Assembly: GCA_945643635.1 (NCBI GenBank) | Contig: CALZFC010000015.1 | Location: forward strand, 5,417,001 to 5,481,000 | Source of the DNA: Allodiplogaster sudhausi | Taxonomy: Eukaryota; Nematoda; Chromadorea; Rhabditida; Diplogasteridae | Length of the DNA: 64,000 nucleotides | Reading direction: 5' to 3' | Part shown: piece after piece, positions 12,020 to 22,700 of the stretch | How positions within the stretch are numbered: the first letter of the stretch is position 1 | Layout of the letters: each line of letters opens with the position of its first letter | Notes under the pieces: model-generated | Told to the model about the DNA's origin: nothing | The model's database searches: none | What the model saw: the letters and a program-made list of their open reading frames with translations, nothing else | Program-made: the position numbers and the translations under genes

Positions 12020-14758
12020 AGCAGATGCCAACCCGCCACCAGACGACAGACAACAAGGGAGTCGTTGCCACTCGACTCGCTGTCTTCTGCCGGGTCTCAT
12101 CTCAAGGCAATCAATCATAGCCCCTTTTTGTCTAAAGATAATAAAAAGGTGGGATATGGACTGACATTTCTCGAAATAGCTGAATTTGCCATAGTCGGAT
12201 CGAAGAGCGTCGTACGTAGTGAGGACAATGTCAGATTGAGCCAAGTAGCGAGGGTGCTTGTACCCATCCAGACGAACGCCGCGGTACACCTAAGACCCTC
12301 TTCCTGCTCATTGATATTGTCATGCAGTCATCACTCACATCAACTTTAACATCCTCGCGAACATGACGCCGAATCTCCTCGTGCCACTGCTGAAGAATTG
12401 TAGAAGGCACAACGATGAGAGTAGCTGCGATCTCCACTGGAGGCTACAATTGGTAGCCATATTTCATCGCTCTATTTCACTATTCTGTGTAATCTCTTTG
12501 CTTATCTGCCAAAACAGAACAGTTAATAACCTTATCTTTTTGGGCCATGCAGTTCGGGCAGTGAAATACGTGCTTCGAAGACATCTCAACGGACCAATGT
12601 ACCTTAAAATGTATTTTGAAGGGAACACTATCCACCAGTGCATTGCTGGGAGGTGTGAGCACGAACCCTTTGCATGGCACAGTCAATGCCGCACTGCTCG
12701 CAGCGAACACACGAATCTTTCGAAATAGGCAATGTTAAAAAACCATCATTCTATCAACAAAATACACACTTTTCTTTGTCGGTGATGACAAAGTAAAGAA
12801 GAAAGCCGGCTCGCTGATATTTCTCTTTTCCTTCTAAACAACAATCGGATTGAATGGTAGCGAAAAGGAAAGAGTTGTATAGTAACCATCCGAGCAACAA
12901 TCTTTTCGCTGTCGACCATGGCCACGACATTAGAAACCATTTCATTCAATGCTTCCTTCACGTCGTCTTCACTGAAATGAGCCATTGAATTACAATCAAA
13001 TAAAACATGTCCTCCATGATGAGAATCCATCAAAGTTACAAAAACTTTCACTTGTTAGGATTACTTCTAGCTTTAATAACATAAAAAAATAAGTATTAAA
13101 CCGCAACCGACTCTTCAATTGAGGCAGAATAGCTAGAGAGAGAAGGACGAGGCTGCCCCTTCCGATGACTCGCAATGAGAGCGAGCAACTCAACCGTCTT
13201 CCCAAGACCCATCTCATCCGCCAGAATTCCTCCTGTAAAAGAGAACCTTCAGTCAACCACTACAATCATCCATCAGTTACATGCCTGGCACTTCAATCGA
13301 TGGAAAAGAAGGACTCCATGCAAAGAAGCAGAGATGGAAGAAGAAGTGAAGAGAAGTGTTGGGGATCTGAACAGGAAATCACTCATAACAGCTATGAATG
13401 AGAAGTAAAATGAAGATGAATCTATTTAAAAAAAAACAAATGACTGGAATGGAGTCGAAGAGCCCCCCCATATCGACAGCAGGTTCGAGTTCTCTTCCAA
13501 TCATGAACCGTACAGCATCTCTTTGATAAGGACGTAGTCGAACAGTCAAGGACTGAAAATCTTCCGTTCAGTAATACGCGGGTGATTCAGAAATATAAAC
13601 CGTTGTATCAATGTCAAATGGCTTCGGTGTTGATCTTTGCAGGAAAAGACGGTCGAAGAATTGCGAGAAAAGCTCGGCCAAGCTCTGGTTCCACTCACAT
13701 TCCACCGCAGAGCATAGATTCAACTATTTAAGTATAAATTTACGATTTGAAAGAATTGAACTTAACACAAAGTACACTCTCTTAACAAACAACTTTGGTA
13801 AGAACCTTGGGAGCTCTTATGCCATGGCACAGCTTCAGAAGGCTGAAATACGACTTCGACATGTCGGGGTCAGTACGTTTGCCAACTTTACCAGAGTAGG
13901 GATTAAGCGAGTCGGAAACCTGAATTACGTACGGTGTGAAATGTTAGTACTATAATGAGCAATTGATCGCCGTTCTTTGAGAAGTGCTAACCATGCTATT
14001 GGCGAGGAAGACATCAATACGAAGTGTTGCATTCTCCTGAATGGACGAGATGTCCGAGAAAACCAGATGAATGCCGGCAGCCTTGAAATGCCTATACAAC
14101 TAAATCTGATGGCTCGACGTACAAATGGTTATTTTAATCAGTAAAGTAGGCCCTCGTCTTACTTTGGCGCAATGTTCTCCAATTGGGCTGAAGTGGAAAC
14201 GGTAGCAATCTCCTCATTTACCGTTTCCTTTATTGGCACTTGTTTGATCGGAAACCTTCTGTTTCTAGGTCGGATCACTGTAATGGTCGAAAAGCATAGC
14301 GCCTGAAACAAAAAAAAACCGACAAACGATAATGTAATGTTAATTCATACTTACCTTATATTCACATGAATCGGAAGTGCTGGATGGACAGAGATAGAAA
14401 TATTTAACATCTGAGAGTCCTGCCAATGTCACACTCTCCGGAATAAAGCTGATTTGAAATCCGCCGATCTGCAAATAGATCACGATCAATTCGTTGCTCC
14501 TGTAAAACTACACTATAAATGTCAACATTCCATACTCAACAGGATGGCTCTTCAAAGTAACCTTACATTAAAAACAATACTAACAAGTGTAGATTCATCC
14601 GGCTTTTCCTGACTGATCTTGAAAACGCGATTTGAATGGGGAAACAGCAATGGCATCGGAACGAGACGCCGAGCACTTCCATTGGGTACTTGTTGTCCTT
14701 CCGAATCTTGGTTGTTAGATCCTTGGATCGGTTCATCAGCCGCCCCCACCTCAGCCAT
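6305..14758 (-). CDS. SHPRH: SHPRH-like SNF2 helicase / RING E3 ubiquitin ligase
   Basis: SHPRH is a nuclear ATP-dependent DNA translocase and E3 ligase known for PCNA polyubiquitylation in DNA-damage tolerance. On the minus strand the SNF2 motifs appear in order. The N-lobe starts LRPYQRDAV near 13540. Walker A is DEMGLGKT near 13215, and motif Ia is [16 protein letters not shown] near 12400. WWR|ICLDESQ, split by an intron, forms the DExx box near 12020/11935, and [15 protein letters not shown] lies near 11840. A long helical insert follows (11.7-8 kb), including FWRTAKKN and [12 protein letters not shown]. The RING finger ([21 protein letters not shown]) spans about 7610-7395. The C-lobe has VFVEP-like [18 protein letters not shown] and [12 protein letters not shown] near 6740-6530. 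The stop is at 6305-6307. The start at 14758 (MAEVGAAD) lies just after a possible 5'-UTR acceptor. A Cys cluster near 12650-12720 may be the PHD finger. Several exon borders, especially 13445-13232, are unresolved. Confidence 0.9.
6604..7032. repeat. Two (GA)n tracts in SHPRH introns
   Basis: Purine tracts at about 6604-6660 and 6968-7032. On the transcribed (minus) strand they are CT tracts lying just upstream of the acceptors at CTCCAG and CTCTTAG, so they probably serve as polypyrimidine tracts. Confidence 0.85.
8673..9447. mobile_element. Foldback MITE with 3-bp TAA target duplication (family copy 2)
   Basis: A 775-bp element in reverse orientation to the copy at 119-905, with inverted ends starting CAAGGGAAG. 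It is flanked by TAA at 8670-8672 and 9448-9450. The arms 8673-8775 and 9345-9447 are nearly perfect complements. It sits in an SHPRH intron directly beside the exon at about 9627-9470 ([12 protein letters not shown]). Confidence 0.75.
11962..12020. repeat. (GA)n tract inside the intron splitting the SHPRH DExx box
   Basis: On the minus strand this is a CT run ending ...CCCTCTAAG before the exon encoding ICLDESQ. It therefore forms the polypyrimidine tract of that short intron. Confidence 0.85.
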
Positions 14759-15700
14759 CACAAACACCCTACAATTTTCAAAATAGACATACATAAATGA
14801 AATTACAATAATTAAATTAAAACAATTTTTCAATGGTACAGAGAACAGGAAGCAATGGATTTAGAAAACCAGGTATTTAGATATAGAATTTAAGTGTGTA
14901 AACCGTAAGTTTTAAAAATTCAAAAAATTCTCGAGATGTTATATATCTCTACAACCCAATAAACATCTAATACAGGGTCGCGGTCAGTTCATTATTTGGG
15001 GGAGATGTTTACTTGAGAAGGGGGCAAAGGTTTTTTGTCCAAATCGTTCTGAATCATACATAGGGGTCAAACACGGTGGGCAAGGCTATGGAGTTAGTTT
15101 CGTATTTTTATGTTATTTTAAAAAGTTAAGTAGAAAATTCTGAAGTAAATTTCTACTTTGGCATGGCCATCACGAATTTAATATTCATTTTGACTAGCCA
15201 CGCTATATTATGGCTGTCAGACACACTCTTTACCTCTCTCGATCGGCTTCTTCTATCTCTCATCTCATCGCGGTTTCAAAACATTTCCGTTTCCAAAATG
15301 AGAAGTAAAGAATGCGTTGGATAGCCAGCTTAACCTTTTGCAAATTGCGAAGCAAAACACGGGCATGTGCACCGTGCCAGCTCTTGCTTCCTGTTCACCA
15401 ATGTCATTACGGCAAGCCTCAGCATCCTCTGCCGCGCTCGCTTATTTCATATTGGCATTTCATTCTTAAGAGCTTGAAATTGCATTGAAGCGAGTAGTGC
15501 CAGTCGAAGAAGTGGAATATGAGATCTAGCTTCTCTTTGCAGTATCTATAGAGCTGTGGTACTTCGCGTACAGAAATTGAATCCAAAAAAGCGGGAATGT
15601 TGTTGCCTCTTCATTTGAACTTATATGTGTTTCTCCTACAGTTGTGGACTTTCAGTTTGCCCCGAACGTGCCGGTTTCTTCAGCTCAACGAGCACTGCCA
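14759..15700. other. Divergent intergenic region between SHPRH-like and tail-anchored genes
   Basis: SHPRH is transcribed leftward and the small membrane-protein gene rightward, so both promoters should lie here. I see no TATA box or CpG-like block that I can defend. A possible non-coding first exon ends at the acceptor TCCTACAG at 15641. Confidence 0.4.
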
Positions 15701-17255
15701 ATGGACGAACCAGGAGGTCGTTTCTCTATCTCTCTTTTTAGCTAGAAAACATTGCCAACTTTGTGCTCGATATCCTTTGAGATGTGGATTATTTTAATAG
15801 AAATGCTAGTATCGCGTATTCAGCCTTCTTTCCTGCTATTAGTTAATAGTTTATGCACCCGGAAGCTTCATCGTTGAGGGACCTTTCACATATATTGATG
15901 CAAAGTTTGCGAAAGGCGACTAAAGTGCTATGGCCGCAGTGTATTTGTATTAATCCATCCCTTTATGGCTGTAGTGCACGCACATTGCTCTTCTTCTACA
16001 CTCTAGCACCTTTTTTATAATCTCAATTTTCCTCGTTCGTCTTAATTCTAAACCCGTTCATTAAACTATTTTCAGTTGTAATCTAGCAACTGTGCACCTT
16101 TTTAACTCTGCCCATCTCTTCTCTTCCACCTTCTCTCTCACTCTTTTCAGCTGAAGAAGAAGAGGAAGTGCATGTAATTCTGCATGAAGATGCCGCCCGA
16201 ATGGCGGGTGGTTTCCGGCGTGCCCCTCTAGAGCTGCTAATGCGGCCGCAAGGGGAAGACTACGAAGGAGAGTCAACGGATGATGACGAGACCAACTTTC
16301 AGGTTAAATGGCATATCTTCAAATAATCATTTCTGATGCTACCAGTGCTGAACAAGGGCGGCGCCTGCGCCGTGTTGTACCTCCACGGCCTGCTCAAAAT
16401 CCCGTTGAACCCCCCCCCCCCGGATGAAACATTTTTTGCTTGAAAAACAGCACTTTTTCCACAACAAAGGTGATTTTTGACCGAAAAAGCCATTTTTTCG
16501 GCTTTGTACCCCTCCGGCCTGGAGTCTTGCGCCTTACTTTGTTCAGCACTGGATGCTACAGTCAAGCTGTTTATTGTACTCTCTGAACAGCGATGCGATT
16601 TTAATGGTAGCGCGTTACATATTGTGCTCAATAGGAATTGAACTTTTATTCATTAAGAATTCAAACATAATCTAGTTGGTTCATTCCTACTCATTATAAT
16701 ACTTATAATATTCTATGATTTCGAAATTACGTATACTGATAAGGGGTAGGATCTGAGAAAATGTGCCTTGGAGAGACGAGGAAGCTGCCTGGAGGAATTG
16801 CCCACTAATAAGGATCATGGCAGATTGACGATTCCGAGGAAGAGGCTCCGCAACGCGTTTCTTCCCCTTCCACTTCCTCGCAGAGAGTGGGTGCTCAGCT
16901 ACCCCATTTACATCATGGTTACTCTTTCTTACATTCTTGTAGAACGCTAACCCTTTTTTCAACTTCGCTCGCTTCCTCTTCCTCTAGCTCATTCTTTCTG
17001 TTAATTAAAACATATCACTTTCTTTTCTTTCTCTTTTACTCTCTTATTTTCGATATTCCTTTCCCTTTCCTGTCATTATTATATTATCTTGCTCATGTCT
17101 TTCTTCTTTCCTCTTTTGTACGACGACTCTACTCTCTCCTATCTCACTTTCCCACTTTCCTTCTCTCCAACCTTCTTTTTCTCGCCTCCTGCAATTCGTT
17201 CTCTCTCTCTCTCTCTCTCTCTCTTTCCATTTCTCTCCGTACTCTCTCTCTCTGG

Positions 17256-17302
<47 letters not shown>

Positions 17303-17508
17303 TCCCTCCCTCTCCCTCTCCCTCTCCCTCTCTGACGCTCGTTCTCTCTCTCTCCCTCTCTCTTCTCTTCCCCTTTCCATCTCAGTTCTGTTCATTGACT
17401 ACCTAATCTGATTATTTTTCCTCCTACTCGACCTGATGTTTCCATGTGTCAGTGGTTGTTGTCTTTTTGGCAGTGGCCATTACTCTGTTCGCATATCGAC
17501 CATTCTAA
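15701..17508 (+). CDS. Small acidic tail-anchored membrane protein, 105 residues, unknown family
   Basis: Four exons chain perfectly in phase: 15701-15716, 16151-16302, 16824-16917 and 17453-17508. Together they make 318 nt, or 105 residues plus stop. The N-terminus is MDEPGAEEEEEVHVILHEDA. A cytosolic acidic and Ser-rich middle follows (STDDDETNFQ, DSEEEAPQRVSS). The protein ends with one hydrophobic segment, VVVVFLAVAITLFAYRPF, then the stop. A single C-terminal membrane helix with a 3-residue tail predicts post-translational insertion into ER or mitochondrial outer membrane, with the N-terminus in the cytosol. The exon starts at 15642, and the ATG at 15701 is the first in frame that I trust; a longer N-terminus through an upstream exon is possible. 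The intron before exon 3 carries an hAT MITE and the last intron a long CT tract. I recognise no family. Confidence 0.6.
16343..16551. mobile_element. hAT-type MITE, 209 bp, perfect 8-bp target duplication
   Basis: Inverted ends CAGTGCTGAACAA at 16343 and 16551. The 8-bp duplication GATGCTAC occurs at 16335-16342 and 16552-16559. The interior has GC-rich inverted pieces and a C12 run. It lies in the second intron of the tail-anchored gene. End sequence and duplication length are typical of hAT elements, and there is no coding capacity. Confidence 0.85.
17198..17365. repeat. (CT)n tract in the last intron of the tail-anchored gene
   Basis: About 165 bp of CT repeats with CCCTCT interruptions, ending about 90 bp before the acceptor at 17452. 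Confidence 0.9.
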
Positions 17509-19735
17509 TCGGATGTTCGCCCCTCCCCCCTTCCATTTTAACTCATCCTTTTCCGTGTTAAAAGCGAATTTTTTAAATATAATAATTTGATTCTCGAATT
17601 TGGAAAGTTACTTTTTGGATGAACATCTTGGCGTTTTTTTAAAATATTTCCCATTAAGATATGGCAGGTTTCTGCGATCTTTCATGCCCTTTTCATCTGG
17701 ATTGTCTTCCATTCGTCAGATGGTCATAGAGCATGATCGATTCTGCAGAGAAATAGACGGAGAGACAGAGAAAGTAGACTAGCAGAACGAAATGACCTTG
17801 TTTCAAGCTTCCAAACAACGAGTGAGTTTAGTCCATGATATTAGAGTAGAATGGAAGATGGTTGAGATCTGTCTGGCTACGAGGCAGTGGTGCTGGCGAG
17901 TCGCGCTGCTTCTCCCTCTGCAAATCACGTGCTGCCTCTCAACATCCACCATCTCCACTCCATCCTTCCACGCAACATGCAAGCTCTGTCAGTCTTCAGC
18001 CAATGGCACTCCTCCCTCCAAATTGCTCACATCAGTTCTCCCAGATTGGAGACTAAACTAGTGCTCATATGGAAGTCAATGTGGGTGCAGCTCTGACCTT
18101 CGACTCTAAATTCTGGCTTTAAATGCATCTTGCTAATGTAAACTCTCTCCGCGCACACCTCGTAACCCCCACAGAAATTTTCTCCTCGTCCTCTCCTTTG
18201 ATGCAAGCGTTTCATTTTTGGGAAGGCTTTAAAGACTTTCTTTTAGCTTTGTTAGAAATCTTGCATTGTTGAACAATTGAACAGTGTGACTGAAAAGATA
18301 GAGTGCATTTGTAGTGCGAAGCACGTTGTGTGGTGACCAACTGATTACAATGGAGTGGACGGAGACGGGGAGAGAAAGCGAAGGGGAGAGAGAGAGAGAG
18401 ATTGGAGGGAGAATTAGAGAGAGAGAGATAGGAGGAAGAATCAGGGAGAGAGTGGGAGAGAGAGAGGAGAATTAGAGAGAAAAGACGCGTCTGTCTGCAC
18501 GTGCTCCACTCCTCCGACACTTATTGTTAAGCTTTTAGCCCAGCTCCTCTCTACGTCTGATCGCAGCCTGATTTCTTTCGTTTTCTCTAGAATAAAGTTT
18601 TATTTTGTAATTTTTCTAAAATCTACGATTTTCTCACTCATCTCTCTCATGCCTATTTCTTCTGACTTTTAGATCAGATACCCCTTTTTATCACTTTTAC
18701 TCTGGCTTAGCAAGTAGGTTTGCATAAAGAGTTTCAGAAGAATGATGTGAGCGAGGGCGAGAGAGAGAGATAGAGTTGTGCATTACACGAAAATATTTCT
18801 AGCCAAGTTTTGGCGTGCTCACAATCAGAAGTTTTTTGCAAGCAGATGACAGTTGGGCATTTTTTTCTTCCGGTTAACGGCGCCCCCCCCCCTTTTTTTT
18901 AACAAATTCCAAATACCTAGAGTTTTCCTTGATGTTTGATGGAGCACGAATTTTCAGTTCCCGATGTAAACAATTGGAGAGTAGCATAAATTATCGATGT
19001 CCCAACAAATTGGCCACGGAAGAAATGCTATGAGGTGGGTCTCCACGGGCCACTGGTGTAAAGTGTTTGGGTTCTTTTGGCTCCCAGAGTTATTAGATAT
19101 TTGTAACTCGCCCGAAATTTGACAAAGAGCACAGATACAATCTTTATAAGTAACAATGGAAATTATTCTATCTTTTGTGTCATAGATGCAAGATGGGACG
19201 AAGATTCTTGTGATTGCTCACTAGGAGAATTAAGAAAGACGCGTAGGAGAAGGATGAGAGAAGGCAGACAGAGAAAGAGCGAGAGAGAGAGAGAAGCAGG
19301 GATTTCTTTGGTCGCAGTTTGGAGTTGACAGTGCGAGTCGTGGTCGTTTTCTTACACAATGGGTGCAGTGCGCTGGTCGAATTCATTCCTCTTTGTAAAG
19401 GCGAGTGGGAAGGGTCAACAAATAAGAAAGCAGTCAATTCTCATATGCAATCCCCGTTTTACATTTTCGGTTTAATGTTTCATTGCTTTGTAACATGGAA
19501 CATGCAGCCTAGAGGGCAAAACATAATTGATTAAGGAACGAGGACGGTTCCCTGACTCCGTACGGGGAGAGTCTTATTGCCAGCTACAGTGGCAGCCACG
19601 TCAACAGTGCGGTCCGCAACATTAACGGTGGTTGCTCTCGTCTCCTTTGCTATCCCTATTTCTGATCTTTTTGTCAATAGGAGATTATGTAAGGCATTGA
19701 ATTGTTTAAAACACTATATTTTTGAAAGGTTTTAG
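17509..19735 (+). other. Probable 3' UTR of the tail-anchored gene and upstream region of BTBD
   Basis: An AATAAA at about 18592 could end the tail-anchored transcript. GA-rich runs lie at about 18360-18480 and 19262-19295. An exon-like stretch ends at 19627 (ASYSGSHVNSAVRNIN, donor AACG|GTGGTT) and joins in phase to the BTBD exon at 19736, so it may be a 5' exon of that gene. A further open stretch near 17876-18059 has no supported splice partner. Confidence 0.4.
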
Positions 19736-22700
19736 CTCTAAACGACCAGGCGCAGTCCCCTGCTCAAAGAGGAGTTGGAGATGTAGCAGGAAACGAGGAA
19801 GGCACCGTTGATCAAGGTTATGTGGATGCCGCTGAGAGCACGGACAGCACGAGCAGAGCTGGAGGTAGCTTTCCTTCATTCTTGAGTCCTCCTTTTCCAA
19901 GCTATCAGTCATATACTGCTGATATCAGTGTTAATATTCTATTCAATCGAATGTGTTGGACTCCATGGCAGAGTCATCGTCGTCTTCCTCGGCTGACTTG
20001 ACTGGAGAGAGCAGAGGAATGGAGACAGAGAGACGCGTCCCTCACTGCGCGGCTGCCAATGCTCCCCCTGCCAATGATGTCATTGCTATCGGAAGAAGGC
20101 CTTCTCCTTCCGAGAGACAACTCAGTCAGTCACGCTCTTCTCTCGCAAAGGTTCATGGCAGTTCGCGAACATCCCTAAACACAAGCATAATCAGCACATC
20201 TCAAAACTTTAGAACTTCTCATTTTGGAATTTCACATAATTGAGGGAAAGAATCGCGTTCGGCTGCATTGGCTGCGGTGAACCTTGACCCCCGCCTGGGC
20301 TGGCAAGCTGCCAAGTCCACTCTGCGAGATCGCATCGCTTTCCTCCACTGCAATGACATCCTCGCAGATGTCTACTTTATCGTTGGCAAAGAGGACGAAA
20401 AGCAGGCAAGTAATCGAAAGTTCCATTTCACTAAGATTGAGACACTGAATCTCATATATTTTAGCGAATTCCTGCACACAAGTTTGTGTTGTCGATTGGT
20501 TCGGTTGTGTTTGATGCGATGTTCAATGGAGGACTCTCTCCTAGTGGCGACTGTGCAACCTCGGGTCTAGTGGCTAACTTCCATCACAATAGATATCTGC
20601 TTTTCTTGTAGACGCACTCGAAATCGAGCTTCCCGACGTCGAGCCATCCGCCTTCTTAACACTCCTCAAGTTTCTTTACTCTGATGAAGTGCAGATTGGC
20701 CCAGAAAGTGTTATGACGACTCTTTATACAGGTTTTTTTGGTGACTGTTGACAATTGTCGTTATATATATATTTTTTTTACTGTTTTCAAAGGCAATAAT
20801 TAGATTTGCGTGGTTGCAGCGAAGAAGTACGCTGTGCCTGCAATGGAAACGGCCTGCGTCGATTTCCTGAAGATGAGTCTCGGTGCCGACAACGCTTTCA
20901 TGCTTCTCTCGCAGGTTCTCTCTCCTCCTTCCCTCTCTTTTTTCGATTTAATACTAACGAAAATGCCTCACGGAGCACAGTGTGCCTTATTACAGATTTT
21001 TCCCCAGTAGGAGTTACAGCCGACAGCGATAGGTAATAACAACGTGATCGACAGCATTGAAGAAATGAAAAAGATTGAAATATCGAATGTTATGTTGTGC
21101 ATCAGGCTCGCCTCTTCGATGAGCCGCAGCTCGCGCAGCTCTGCCTTGAGAAAATTGACAAAGATTCTCTTGATGCGCTCGGGGCAGACGGTTTCTTTCA
21201 TTTTCTATATACTTTTTGTTTATTAAGAGAGCATGTCAGTACTGTTCGATCAAGGCCTGCCCTAGGAATTTTTTTTTTCGAATTTCCTCACCAAAAGTGA
21301 TTATAGTAGACAACTTGACGTGGTGAACAAAATAGGCTATATTTCAAAGTTGAAAAAAAATTTCCGCGCGAGAGCCAGTACAGTAACCTTATAAATTTAA
21401 TTGGTCATAAGTCGCGTCATACTTATTATTAGACAACCATCGAGCTATCATTGGATAGCTGATTGGACGGGCTTTAATTTTCATGTTGATGATGTTTTCA
21501 TAAAATTTGATTTTGGCCCTAAAATACGGCCCTATACATTTTTGAAGGCGGTTTTTAGCCAAATTAAGTGTTTTATGCTCATTTCCGCACAACCGCTCAT
21601 GCATAGGCTTAAAGTACGTGAAATTTGCTATAAGATATGTGTTTTTCAAAAAATTCAAGCCCCAGGCTCCGGAGCACGTGAATGGTAAAACCGTGCAAGC
21701 GCATTCTTCGATCCATAACTGCGCGCAATGTCAATATTACAAAATCGTAAGTATATCATCTAAGAGCTCTCACAGAGATCTTCAAATGTTACATACATAC
21801 TTTTATTGAAAAGTTTAAATTTATATGGGAAATTTCGTTATGTGCAATTAGAAGGCTTAAAAAACTACTTTAAAAACATTTTCGCCTATCAAAACATACA
21901 TCATAAGAAAGAGGATGAAATTTGGTACAAGATGAACCCCTTTCAGTGGAATTCCATTCATACGATCTTTTTTTATAAGCCATAAAAATCTCTGGTTTTT
22001 CACAATGTGCCTAGTGAGGCTGAAACCGAGCCTAGGACCCTTCCTAGATTCTCTAAATTTGGTCGACCAAAACCTTAATTAGGGTTCAAGTTTTGCCTTA
22101 ATAGGCACATGTAGCAAACTTTATACGGCATGCATAGAATGACATATATCAACATTAAATGCCGTTATGCCTCCTTTGAAGCATCAAAGGAGGCATAACG
22201 GCGGCGGCGGGTCGTGTGAGTGTTCGCGAGGCATGGCGGCCGCGGGACAGTTCGCGAGGCAACTTTTCGCACATGCATCTTTACTGAAAATGAAAGTATC
22301 GAGTGAAATATGATGAAAATGAAAACTTTAACTTACTTGTGCGGCGTGACACTTGGTCCAAACTGACACTTGGTCCAATGACGCTTGGTCCAATGGCACT
22401 TGGCCAACTGACACTTGGTCCAATGGCACTTGGCCCAACTGAGACTTGGTCCAAAATGGCACCTGGCCCAACTGACACTTGGTCCATGCAAAAAAAGTTA
22501 AGATAATAAGATTTTAACGTTAAATTTAAACGTTATGAAGTGTTTAAGTTGTAAGAGGTAAATGTGGTTAAAAAGTGAACATACCCGCTCGGCGCTGTCG
22601 ATAAACTAGTCGTCGTCCCTCTGCGTCATCATAACGAACGCAGAATCCTCAAACAAAACATGAATTACAAACAGAAACACAAGTAAGTATGTTGTAACGA

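Noticed and set aside
14759..14833. Upstream ATG of SHPRH giving a hydrophobic leader (MKNCFNLIIVISFMYVYF)
   Set aside because: A nuclear protein should not have this leader, and an acceptor-like TTGTAG lies between it and MAEVGAAD, so it is probably intron or 5' UTR.
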